Shown piece by piece: positions 1-5,568 of a DNA stretch of 7,545 nt (position 1 is the first letter of the stretch; each line of letters begins with the position of its first letter). The stretch lies in contig JBDLJV010000107.1 of the NCBI GenBank assembly GCA_039714175.1, forward strand, positions 1 to 7,545, in the 5' to 3' direction. Under the pieces are notes generated by a model. It had not been told where the DNA came from. It ran no database searches and worked only from the letters and a program-made list of their open reading frames with translations. The position numbers and the translations under genes were made by a program. The stretch is from B3-G11 sp039714175 (lineage in GTDB: Bacteria; Actinomycetota; Acidimicrobiia; Spongiisociales; UBA5794).

Positions 1-708
1 ATAGACACGATCCCCACGTATCTCGGTGCCCATGTCGTAGCACCGGAGTACGCAGACGACCGCGACGGATACGTCGGTCTTGTCGGTGGAGACATGCTTG
101 ATGCTGTCTCCGATCGTGTTGCATATGTCGACGTGTTCTGCGATGACGCGGCGTTCACAACGAGCGAGACGAGATGGATCGCTGATGCAGCGCGAGCGCG
201 CGGGCTCGAAGTTCGCCTCCATGTCGATCAGCTCTCGCACAGTGGAGGCGCAGCACTTGCGGCAGAGATCGGGGCGATCTCAGCTGATCACCTCGACCAC
301 GCAACCGATGATGATCTCGCCGCGCTTGCAGAAGCGGGGACGGTCGCTGTGCTGCTGCCGGGAGTCTCCTACTCGATGCGCCTGCCGGCCCCTGATGGGC
401 GCCGCGTTTGGGATGCAGGCGTGACGGTCGCTATCGCGACCGACTGCAACCCGGGCACTGCGTACCTCGAGTCGATGCCATTCATCATCTCGTTGGCAAC
501 CGTGACCGCCGGGTTGACCCCCGCCGAGTCGGTGTGGGCGGCGACGCGCGGTGGTGCCCTGGCACTGGGCCTCCATGACCGTGGAGTACTTGGCCCGGGC
601 AAGCTCGCCGACCTCGTCTTCCTCGATGCTCCGACCCACGAGCATCTCGCGTACCGCCCCGATGGGGACCTTGTGGCGCAGGTCATCAAGCGCGGCAGGA
701 TCATCTAG
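1..708 (+). CDS. hutI: Imidazolonepropionase, C-terminal part (5' end outside window)
   Basis: Imidazolonepropionase hydrolyses 4-imidazolone-5-propanoate to N-formimino-L-glutamate, the third step of histidine degradation, in the cytoplasm. The reading frame is open from base 1 and gives 235 residues, so roughly the first 40% of a usual protein of about 400 residues lies outside. The visible part begins with TYLGAHVVAPEY, a hallmark of HutI. It then shows the metal and active-site motifs in family order: LHVDQLS (His at visible codon 74), SADHLDH (His at codon 97) and ATDCNPG (Asp at codon 148). It ends with the amidohydrolase C-terminal strand (GKLADLVFLD, VIKRGRII). HVDQ replaces the HAEQ seen in many proteobacterial HutI proteins, a conservative change. 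The C-terminus has normal length. The stop codon TAG (706-708) overlaps the left arm of an inverted-repeat element. No other hut gene is visible, so whether a hut operon lies upstream is unknown. Confidence 0.95.
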   Translation: MDTIPTYLGAHVVAPEYADDRDGYVGLVGGDMLDAVSDRVAYVDVFCDDAAFTTSETRWIADAARARGLEVRLHVDQLSHSGGAALAAEIGAISADHLDHATDDDLAALAEAGTVAVLLPGVSYSMRLPAPDGRRVWDAGVTVAIATDCNPGTAYLESMPFIISLATVTAGLTPAESVWAATRGGALALGLHDRGVLGPGKLADLVFLDAPTHEHLAYRPDGDLVAQVIKRGRII

Positions 709-867
709 TGCTCTGTCCATGAACGTTCGGGGTGTCAATGTCGAGTCAGGGGCCTTGCTCGCAAGGCCGCAGGACGAAGGCGCATTCGTGAATGCATCGA
801 GGACGAGAACGCAGCGAGGTAGGGTCCTGGCCGACAGAACGTCGCAAAGGTTCGTGGACAGAGCACT
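707..867. repeat. 161-bp inverted-repeat-bounded element (MITE-like, non-coding)
   Basis: The gap between hutI and the phosphodiesterase gene is bounded by inverted arms at 707-725 and 849-867. The outer 13 bases (AGTGCTCTGTCCA and its complement) match perfectly, and 17 of the 19 arm positions match. Inside are two small hairpins: GGCCTTGC-TC-GCAAGGCC at 751-768 and GCATTC-GT-GAATGC at 782-795. No reading frame resembles a protein. No convincing target duplication flanks the arms (CATCT on the left, GGGAC on the right). Terminal inverted repeats with no gene between them suggest a miniature transposable element or a dispersed palindromic repeat. A structured intergenic RNA or terminator region is the alternative. 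The left arm begins at the second base of the hutI stop codon, so any insertion occurred exactly at the gene end. Confidence 0.55.
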
Positions 868-879
868 GGGACCGATGGC

Positions 880-1680
880 ATGTACGTGAAGCCGTACTTC
901 ACCGGCGAGCACCCGATTCGCCTTGCCCACCGGGGGAGCCGGGAGCTGTGGCCCGAGAACACATGGCACGCGTTCGATCGAGCGATCGAGGACCTGGGGT
1001 ACAAGTACGTCGAGACCGATGTTCAGGTCACAGCGGACGGTGTCGTGGTTGTGTTCCACGATGACACGCTCGAACGGTGCACCAATGGTGTCGGTCGTGT
1101 CGATGAGTGGCGGTGGGAAGACCTGCAACACCTCGATGCTGCGTACCGATTCTCCCCCGACGGAGAGTCCTTCCCGTTGCGAGGACAGGGGATTGGAATC
1201 TCCCGACTCGATGACACGTTCGATCGCTATCCGGATCTCTACGTGAACATCGATCTGAAGGCGAAGGGGAGCGAGTGGGCGACTGCTGAGATCGTCAGGA
1301 AGATGGGCAAAGAGGACTCGGTGCTCATAGGCGCCTTCTCCGATCGGCGGGTTGCGAGGTTCAGGCGTATCACAAAGGGGAGGGTCGCCACCTCGGCCGG
1401 CCCGCGTGATGCGGTAGCGATGTATGCGGCCTCTCGGGTGGGACGGAGTGCACCGTCCCACGTCGATGCCTATCAGCTTCCGTACAAGACGAAGGGCGTC
1501 TCAGTCGATACCAAGCTGATCGACGCCGTGCACGAAGCAGGGAAACAGGTCCACTTCTGGACGGTTGACGACAAGGAAGAAATGGTGCGTCTTCTCGATC
1601 TGGGCGCGGACGGTATCGTCACGGATCGGCCGGATCTGCTCAACGAAGTCATGGAGGAACGCTCAGATGCAGCGAGGTGA
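880..1680 (+). CDS. Glycerophosphodiester phosphodiesterase, cytoplasmic UgpQ-like
   Basis: This enzyme hydrolyses glycerophosphodiesters, the deacylated phospholipid head groups, to sn-glycerol-3-phosphate and an alcohol. The 266-residue protein carries the full GDPD set: LAHRGS (His17, Arg18), PENT (Glu26, Asn27), VETDVQ (metal ligands Glu45 and Asp47), FHDDTLERCTNG (His60), the third-ligand strand VNIDLK (Asp125 where many members have Glu; Lys127), and the C-terminal VHFWTVDD and GADGIVTDRPDLL. The stretch AYRFSPDG...FPLRGQGIGI is like the actinobacterial cytoplasmic UgpQ2 subgroup. No signal peptide or membrane segment is visible, so the protein is probably cytosolic. No strong ribosome site precedes the ATG, and no better in-frame start is found between it and the inverted repeat. 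The 3' end overlaps the next gene by 14 bp, so the two are probably co-translated. The exact physiological substrate is unknown. Confidence 0.93.
   Translation: MYVKPYFTGEHPIRLAHRGSRELWPENTWHAFDRAIEDLGYKYVETDVQVTADGVVVVFHDDTLERCTNGVGRVDEWRWEDLQHLDAAYRFSPDGESFPLRGQGIGISRLDDTFDRYPDLYVNIDLKAKGSEWATAEIVRKMGKEDSVLIGAFSDRRVARFRRITKGRVATSAGPRDAVAMYAASRVGRSAPSHVDAYQLPYKTKGVSVDTKLIDAVHEAGKQVHFWTVDDKEEMVRLLDLGADGIVTDRPDLLNEVMEERSDAAR
1653..1658 (+). promoter_or_regulatory. Ribosome binding site of the MOSC gene
   Basis: GGAGGA lies 8 bases before the ATG at 1667, inside the end of the phosphodiesterase gene. It decides the start of the MOSC protein, because the same frame is open further upstream to an ATG at 1565. 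The extra N-terminal residues read from there resemble no MOSC protein and lie wholly within the phosphodiesterase gene. Confidence 0.7.
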
Positions 1681-2248
1681 GTTCATCGGTGAGGTCGTCC
1701 GCTTGCAGGTGCAACGCGTCCCGATCAAGGTCAAGGGCACCGGCTACCTGCCCGAAGAGATCCTGCCCGTCGAGCGAGCCTCTGTTGACGCGTGGGGGAT
1801 GCTCGGTTGGTATGGGGGAGCATGGATCGTCGATGCCCACAACAAGGCACATCCGTCGCGCCGCGGAGGTGGCCGCCGCCCATTGTCCGTCGGGTTCACC
1901 GGTCACTACTCAGCAATGGCTGATCGCTTCGGAAATGCACCGATCGGGATAGCGGGAGAGAACTTGATCGTCGATGGGCCTGCGCTCTGGCTCGATGACC
2001 TCGGAGAAGGTCTTGTGGTTGAGACCTCGGACGGTGATCTCCTTCTCGAGCGTCCACGGGTTGCTGCACCGTGCCTCGAGTTCACCAGCTTCATGCTGGG
2101 CCTCGATGAGATTGCGCCGTTGGAGAACATCGAGGACGCCCTTGCCGACCTCCACGATGGTCGCCGTGGGTTCATTGTTGCCGCCGATCACCAACCGAAC
2201 CCGATTGAGGTGTCAGTCGGTGACAAGGTGTTTCTGAAGAGGAGATAA
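1667..2248 (+). CDS. MOSC domain-containing protein
   Basis: MOSC domains (molybdenum cofactor sulfurase C-terminal) are beta-strand-rich modules found in molybdenum cofactor sulfurases, in mARC-type reductases and as stand-alone proteins. They bind the cofactor or handle sulfur and N-hydroxylated substrates. This 193-residue protein is a stand-alone type. It starts with a strand typical of the fold (GEFIGEVVRLQV). The core motif PIGIAGENLIV (92-102) is followed by the DGDLLLERPRVAAPCLEF segment (122-139) containing the conserved cysteine, Cys136. The end, VSVGDKVFLKRR, is the usual closing strand. A histidine-rich stretch, VDAHNKAHPS with a later TGHY, precedes the core. The ATG is chosen for its GGAGGA site 8 bases upstream and overlaps the phosphodiesterase end by 14 bp, implying a two-gene operon. 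The substrate cannot be read from the sequence. Confidence 0.85.
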   Translation: MQRGEFIGEVVRLQVQRVPIKVKGTGYLPEEILPVERASVDAWGMLGWYGGAWIVDAHNKAHPSRRGGGRRPLSVGFTGHYSAMADRFGNAPIGIAGENLIVDGPALWLDDLGEGLVVETSDGDLLLERPRVAAPCLEFTSFMLGLDEIAPLENIEDALADLHDGRRGFIVAADHQPNPIEVSVGDKVFLKRR

Positions 2249-2541
2249 GAGCAGAGAGCAGAGGCCATCTGCGCTCCAACATCGGCACGTGTGGGCAGAA
2301 CTGGATGCGTTGTGACCATGGACGCACAATTAGCCGACGGACGATCTCAGCGCAGTTCGAACTCACGATGTCAGCTGCCGAAGCGATCGACTACATCGCA
2401 CCGGAAGGAGAGCGAAACTGGATCCCGGGATAGCCCCCCAACTGTCCGACAGGGCAACCGAAGTCGCTCGCGCTCGGCCTTCCCGGGCATGATGCCTCGT
2501 CGCACCGATCACAGCTCAGATCTTCTCGAAACGGTTGCGAG
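2249..2541. other. Gap between convergent genes, holding a gene remnant
   Basis: This is 293 bp between the MOSC stop and the stop of the oppositely oriented small protein gene. It contains a weak hairpin just after the MOSC gene (GCAGA-GGCCA-TCTGC, 2258-2272) with no T-run, so a terminator is possible but unproven. It also contains an SRPBCC-like gene remnant (listed separately) and short GC-rich inverted pieces such as CCCGGGA (2424-2430) against TCCCGGG (2481-2487). I see no intact gene or RNA gene. Confidence 0.6.
2305..2463 (+). pseudogene. Remnant of an SRPBCC-family gene (N-terminal part, broken by TAG)
   Basis: In frame from ATG 2305 the sequence reads QFELTMSAAEAIDYIAPEGE, then RNWIPG, then TAG at 2431-2433. 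The pattern F-x-L, then AEA, then TPEGER-x-W-x-PG-W is, from my knowledge of the family, the N-terminus of SRPBCC (polyketide-cyclase/START-like) proteins. The TAG falls exactly where the family has Trp, so one TGG to TAG change would explain it. Reading on through the stop gives PPNCPTGQP, comparable to the family's DPxYPTGxP. Recognisable similarity is then lost, and nothing like the remaining hundred or so residues follows. No ribosome site precedes the ATG. I therefore call it a decayed, truncated copy; the left boundary is approximate. SRPBCC proteins bind hydrophobic ligands, but this copy should be non-functional. The family call rests on a short stretch and could be wrong. Confidence 0.45.
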
Positions 2542-3036
2542 TCATCGACCAAACACGAAGTCGATCAGCTTCGACCCAAGAACAATCAAGGTGTCGCCCA
2601 GTGTTGCACTGGCGATGTTGGCGCTGTCTCCATCTGTCCCGAAGTCGGTGGTCGCGCCCCGGGGAACCGGATAGAAGGAGAGATCATCCGGCGAAGGCAT
2701 CTTCGGAGGGTCGTCCCCCACACTCGTGACGTCGATTTCGTGGAGCCAGCCCTCGCGTACTCGCACCGTCAGTTGACCGCCATGTGACTCGATGTCATGA
2801 CCTCGACGCACCGGAAAGGTTGCTGTGACGGGAATCTCGATAGAGACATCGTTCGTCGGTTCGGCAAGTGATCGGTCGACGTCGAGGTAGATCGAGCCGC
2901 ACCCACATCCACACGATGAACGCACTCCTCGGATTGCTGATGCTTGAAGCGCAAGAGCGCTCGCACCGCGGAACTCGAGTGAGAGAACTGCGTCAAGGAC
3001 GTCCCGCTCTCCATCGGACATCGGTCGTTCATTCAT
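2542..3036 (-). CDS. Uncharacterised small protein with Cys-x-Cys-x-Cys motif
   Basis: A 164-residue soluble protein. It opens with a helical segment (SDGERDVLDAVLSLEF) followed by RSSCGCGCGSIYLDVDRS, which has Cys42, Cys44 and Cys46 spaced by single residues. A beta-rich middle follows (VSIEIPVTATFPV, GGQLTVRVREGWLHEIDV), then GDDPPKMPSPDDLSFYPV. This layout (short helix, CGCGC-S-I strand, 'GWL-x-x-I/L-E' strand, DDPP) resembles a group of uncharacterised actinobacterial proteins that I recognise by pattern but cannot name. The clustered cysteines suggest metal binding or redox sensitivity, which is inference only. The C-terminus here runs about 40 residues past the DDPP segment. The start is uncertain: ATG at 3034-3036 or the internal ATG at 3019-3021 (MSDGERD), neither with a strong ribosome site. 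It lies 53 bp downstream of the monooxygenase gene in the same direction, probably on the same transcript. Confidence 0.75.
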   Translation of the reverse strand: MNERPMSDGERDVLDAVLSLEFRGASALALQASAIRGVRSSCGCGCGSIYLDVDRSLAEPTNDVSIEIPVTATFPVRRGHDIESHGGQLTVRVREGWLHEIDVTSVGDDPPKMPSPDDLSFYPVPRGATTDFGTDGDSANIASATLGDTLIVLGSKLIDFVFGR

Positions 3037-3089
3037 CGATCAACCACGATATCACCCGTTCTTCTCAGCATCGTGTGCGGTTGGAACCT

Positions 3090-3956
3090 CTAGGTCAGGT
3101 CGTGAACACCATCAATGATGGGGCGCCAGAGAACTTCGCCGACGACCGATGGGGGAGGCCCATAGCAATGGATCTCATCGAAACCGGCGTCATGGAAGGA
3201 AGTGAGTGATTCGACGATGTCGTCCGGTGTGCCGCTGATCGTCGGCACGTGTTCCATCCCCGGCATCGGTGCAGGAGAAACCATCAGGTCCACCGAGCGC
3301 CTGACCTGACGGTGATGCTCCGTCTGTGCCGCATCCGCGGCGCTGATTCGGTCGGCAAGCACCGACGGCACCGGTGTTCCCGAGAGATCGAAGGTGTTCC
3401 ACTCATCGCCGTAGCGAAACGCGAGGTCGATCGACCTCGGGCCGGTCGCACCGACGACTAAGGGAATCCGGTACTGCTCGATACCGGTGACCCGGGCTCC
3501 GGTGGTTCTCCAGAATCGGCCCTCATCGGTGACTTCCTCGCCATCGAGCAATCGCCGCATGATCTTGACCGATTCAGCGAACCGCGAATACGCGTGATCT
3601 GTCGGAGCATCAACGAGTCCGTACTCGCCGAGTCCGCTACCGGCGCCGACACTCAGTGCAAAACGATCGTTCGAGATCTCAGCGAGCGCCGCTGCACCAT
3701 GCACGAGCCGGAAGGGGTGGTGCCATGCGGCGTTGTTCACCAGCGCGCCGATCACAACGTGGTGTGTGGCCTCGGCGATCGCGCCCAACATGACAGTCGA
3801 GTTGTAGAAGGACATGGTCCGACCGCCAAGATCCTTCTCGATGTGGTCCGGCACCCACACTGAGTCGAATCCGACATCCTCGACTGACACGACAGCATCG
3901 CGCAGTTCTCCCCAACTCGACGGACGCGCGGTCAACACCGACAAACCGATACGCAA
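3090..3956 (-). CDS. Luciferase-like (LLM class) flavin/F420-dependent oxidoreductase
   Basis: A protein of about 288 residues with the TIM-barrel layout of bacterial luciferase-like proteins. The family uses reduced flavin or, often in Actinobacteria, coenzyme F420. Visible motifs in order are RIGLSVLTARP (first strand), GFDSVWVPDHIE (the 'W-x-x-D/E-H' strand), GALVNNAAWHHPFRLVHGAA (the usual 'N-x-x-HP' helix), FALSVGAGSGLGEY, the IPLVVGATGPRSIDLAFRYGDEWN strand-helix, and ISGTPDDIVESLTSFHDAGFDEIHCYGP near the end. The frame extends to a GTG at 3966-3968. However, GGAGGT at 3961-3966 sits 4 bases before a TTG at 3954-3956, which gives the family-like start M-RIGLSV, so I prefer the TTG. The GTG start would lie within that ribosome site. 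Cofactor (F420 or FMN) and substrate cannot be decided from the sequence. Confidence 0.88.
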   Translation of the reverse strand: MRIGLSVLTARPSSWGELRDAVVSVEDVGFDSVWVPDHIEKDLGGRTMSFYNSTVMLGAIAEATHHVVIGALVNNAAWHHPFRLVHGAAALAEISNDRFALSVGAGSGLGEYGLVDAPTDHAYSRFAESVKIMRRLLDGEEVTDEGRFWRTTGARVTGIEQYRIPLVVGATGPRSIDLAFRYGDEWNTFDLSGTPVPSVLADRISAADAAQTEHHRQVRRSVDLMVSPAPMPGMEHVPTISGTPDDIVESLTSFHDAGFDEIHCYGPPPSVVGEVLWRPIIDGVHDLT

Positions 3957-3960
3957 AGCC

Positions 3961-3966
3961 ACCTCC
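3961..3966 (-). promoter_or_regulatory. Ribosome binding site deciding the monooxygenase start
   Basis: Read on the minus strand this is GGAGGT, 4 bases before TTG (3954-3956). It is the strongest Shine-Dalgarno match near this gene and argues against the GTG at 3966-3968 or 3960-3962 as the start. Confidence 0.55.
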
Positions 3967-3982
3967 ACAGATTCTCGCGACG

Positions 3983-4011
3983 ACTGTACCCGCTGTATCG
4001 CGCCCGAACAA
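3983..4011 (-). promoter_or_regulatory. Putative promoter of the monooxygenase gene
   Basis: On the minus strand, TTGTTC (4011-4006) and TACAGT (3988-3983) are separated by 17 bp. This is a sigma-70-like pair (3/6 and 4/6 matches). Transcription would begin near 3976, giving a leader of about 20 bases that contains the GGAGGT site. It lies in the 100-bp gap after the leu-operon tail, so the monooxygenase and the small cysteine protein probably form a separate unit. This is a motif match only. Confidence 0.35.
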
Positions 4012-4049
4012 CGGACAGCGAGCAGGGGTTCGCCTTGATGCTCGCTTCG

Positions 4050-4071
4050 TTCCGAATCAGCTGATTCGGAA
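4050..4071. terminator. 22-bp perfect palindrome at the end of the leu operon
   Basis: Each half is TTCCGAATCAG, with no spacer, and symmetry breaks just outside. As RNA on the minus strand it folds into a 9-bp stem with an AGCT loop. It covers the final codons and stop (4057-4059) of the last gene of the leu-containing operon. No T-run follows on either side, so it is not a standard intrinsic terminator. It may be an atypical terminator, an mRNA 3'-end stabiliser or a protein-binding site. Confidence 0.4.
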
Positions 4072-4422
4072 AGGGATCCCGTTCAGCATTACGAGGCAAT
4101 CGATCGCGGCGTCTCTCGCGGCGTCGAAATCGAGGGCGCTGAAAACCTCATATGGCTCGCCATTGTGCTGCTGGTACACCGTGTAGCCGTCGGGGTGATC
4201 GAGGACGTACAGTCCGTTCTTTGGCCCAGCGTGGTTCCGGCCGAGAGACATGAGGGAATCGCGATCCGGTATCTGAGCAACGATGTCGATTCGCTCCACG
4301 GTCAACGCTTGGGCGAAGTCCGAGCCGGTGGTCGCCTGACGACCCAGCATGTGCGACGCCATCCGACGGGCCTTCTGATCGAGGATGGCCTCAGCTTGCT
4401 CCTGGCGAGTGGGCGTGCTCAT
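4057..4422 (-). CDS. Uncharacterised 121-residue protein coupled to the acetyltransferase
   Basis: I do not recognise a family. The protein has a charged helical N-terminal third (STPTRQEQAEAILDQKARRM), then a likely mixed alpha/beta C-terminal half with NGLYVLDHPDGYTVYQQHN, EPYEVFSALDFDAARDAAID and CLVMLNGIPFRIS. There are no membrane segments and no signal peptide, so it is probably cytosolic. The start at ATG 4420-4422 is chosen because it overlaps the acetyltransferase stop as ATGA (4 bp), with AAGG just upstream. The frame runs further up to 4464, but those residues lie inside the neighbour gene and look spurious. Tight coupling suggests co-expression with the acetyltransferase, possibly as partner or modulator; this is inference. 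The last four codons and stop lie in a perfect palindrome. Confidence 0.75.
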   Translation of the reverse strand: MSTPTRQEQAEAILDQKARRMASHMLGRQATTGSDFAQALTVERIDIVAQIPDRDSLMSLGRNHAGPKNGLYVLDHPDGYTVYQQHNGEPYEVFSALDFDAARDAAIDCLVMLNGIPFRIS

Positions 4423-4940
4423 ACCTTGAACGCTACGCCCGATATTTCTGCGCCGTCGGACCAATTCTGCACGCTGTAGTTCTCCTGCAGGATGAAGTTG
4501 ACAGTGCCGATCGTGTCGAATCCCTGCTTCTTCAGGAACTCGAGCATCAGCTTGTTGCGTCCCGTGGTGCCGACGACGAGCTCAGGAAGACCGTTCGCAG
4601 GTACGTACTCCTTGAGGAAGTCGACGAGAGCGCTACCGATCCCTTGCCCCCGGGCGTTCTCGTCGACCACGAGCGGCTCGATCTCTGATTCCGGCTCGAT
4701 CGCCGTGGATATGTCTCCCACGATCAGGCCAGTCAACCCGACAACCGTGCCGTCGAGTTCGGCAACCCAGAGTCGTTCAGGCCCTACGCGAGTCAGATGC
4801 TCGTCGAAGGTCAGGCCGGGATCGTCCCCACCGATCTCGGGCGCGTTGTAGAGCTCCCGGTGGGTCTCTGTGAGTTGTAGCCACAGGCGATTCCGGCAGA
4901 CGTCGTAGTCGGAGTCCTCGTACTGGCGAACGGTCAGCAT
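4419..4940 (-). CDS. GNAT-family N-acetyltransferase
   Basis: GNAT enzymes transfer an acetyl group from acetyl-CoA to amines on small molecules or proteins. This 173-residue protein shows the fold in order: N-terminal strand MLTVRQYEDSDYDVCR, LWVAELDGTVVGLTGLIVG (strands 2-3), and the strand-4/acetyl-CoA loop IEPLVVDENARGQGIGSALV with R-G-Q-G-I-G at 97-102. LPELVVGTTGRNKLMLEFLK (119-138) and KQGFDTIGTVNFILQE then match motif B and the closing strand. I chose ATG 4938-4940 because it gives a family-like N-terminus and leaves a 22-bp gap after leuD. An in-frame ATG at 4998-5000 would lie inside leuD and add 20 unlikely residues. Neither start has a strong ribosome site. The substrate is unknown. 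The location directly behind leuCD and the ATGA coupling to the next gene suggest one transcript with leucine synthesis. Confidence 0.87.
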   Translation of the reverse strand: MLTVRQYEDSDYDVCRNRLWLQLTETHRELYNAPEIGGDDPGLTFDEHLTRVGPERLWVAELDGTVVGLTGLIVGDISTAIEPESEIEPLVVDENARGQGIGSALVDFLKEYVPANGLPELVVGTTGRNKLMLEFLKKQGFDTIGTVNFILQENYSVQNWSDGAEISGVAFKV

Positions 4941-4962
4941 GACTCGATTGTATGCCTGGTCG

Positions 4963-5568
4963 TCAGCGCCGGATAGTGGGTTTGTACGCCGGACGGTCAT
5001 GCTCGTACCCGTCTATCTCGCCTGTGTGCTCAAGAGTGAGAGCGATTTCGTCGAGACCGTTCAGGAGACAGTGCTTCGTGAACGAATCGATGTCGAAGGT
5101 CGCTGAGAAGCCTTCAGCACTCACCGTCTGGGTCTGGAGATCAACGGTGATCTCGTTGGCCGGATTCTCGGCGACTGCGGTAAGTGCCGCTACCTCATCG
5201 GAGGAGAGCACGATCGGCAGTAGACCCACCTTTGTGCAGTTGTTGTAGAAGATGTCTGCATAGGACGGCGCGATGATCGCTTCGAAGCCCCAGTCCTGGA
5301 GCGACCACGGGGCATGTTCCCTCGACGATCCCGAACCGAAGTTCGGGCCGGCGACGAGGACGACAGCGTCCCTATACGCCGCCTTGTTGAGTACGAAATC
5401 CGCGTCGGGTTCGCCCTCGTGATCTGCTGCCCAGTCGTAGAAGAGGAACTCACCGAAGCCGGAGCGCTCCACACGTTTCAGGAACTGCTTCGGGATGATC
5501 TGGTCCGTGTCCACATTGGCTCGTGGCAGGGGAGCGCCGCGCCCGGTGATCGTGCCTACGGGTTCCAT
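4963..5568 (-). CDS. leuD: 3-isopropylmalate dehydratase small subunit
   Basis: LeuD is the small (swivel-domain) subunit of isopropylmalate isomerase. It works with LeuC to convert 2-isopropylmalate to 3-isopropylmalate in leucine biosynthesis, in the cytoplasm. The 201-residue length is normal. Diagnostic motifs are GRGAPLPRANVDTDQIIPKQFL (9-30), GEFLFYDW, and the substrate-loop block GPNFGSGSSREHAPWSL (74-90). IIAPSYADIFYNNCTKVGLLPI (98-119) and the C-terminal swivel segment follow, ending GYEHDRPAYKPTIRR. The start ATG at 5566-5568 shares one base with the leuC stop (TGATG), and a ribosome site GGGAG lies 8 bases upstream inside leuC. The frame stays open further into leuC, but that is antiparallel-free read-through and not homologous. 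Translational coupling would keep subunits in balance. Confidence 0.96.
   Translation of the reverse strand: MEPVGTITGRGAPLPRANVDTDQIIPKQFLKRVERSGFGEFLFYDWAADHEGEPDADFVLNKAAYRDAVVLVAGPNFGSGSSREHAPWSLQDWGFEAIIAPSYADIFYNNCTKVGLLPIVLSSDEVAALTAVAENPANEITVDLQTQTVSAEGFSATFDIDSFTKHCLLNGLDEIALTLEHTGEIDGYEHDRPAYKPTIRR

Noticed and set aside
707..867. The inverted-repeat segment as a complete insertion sequence
   Set aside because: Only 161 bp, no transposase-like reading frame and no flanking direct duplication. At most a non-autonomous element.
280..1461. Long open frame (393 codons) on the minus strand across hutI, the inverted-repeat element and the phosphodiesterase gene
   Set aside because: It is antisense to two clearly recognised genes, its translation is rich in Arg and Pro with no domain pattern, and it crosses the intergenic element. 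It is a by-product of the codon bias of the real genes.
2258..2272. Hairpin after the MOSC gene as an intrinsic terminator
   Set aside because: The stem is only 5 bp with a 5-base loop and no T-run follows. Too weak to list as a terminator on its own.
2422..2487. GC-rich stretch with CCCGGGA/TCCCGGG arms as a tRNA or structured RNA
   Set aside because: No T-loop, anticodon or acceptor arrangement, and the pairing arms are short and far apart.
2291..2674. 127-codon plus-strand open frame overlapping the end of the cysteine-motif gene
   Set aside because: The translation is Ser/Arg-rich with no family pattern and runs antisense into a better-supported gene. The meaningful similarity in this area is in another frame (the SRPBCC-like remnant).
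4419..5000. Longer acetyltransferase starting at ATG 4998-5000
   Set aside because: The extra 20 residues lie within the conserved C-terminal end of leuD and do not resemble a GNAT N-terminus. ATG 4938-4940 fits better.
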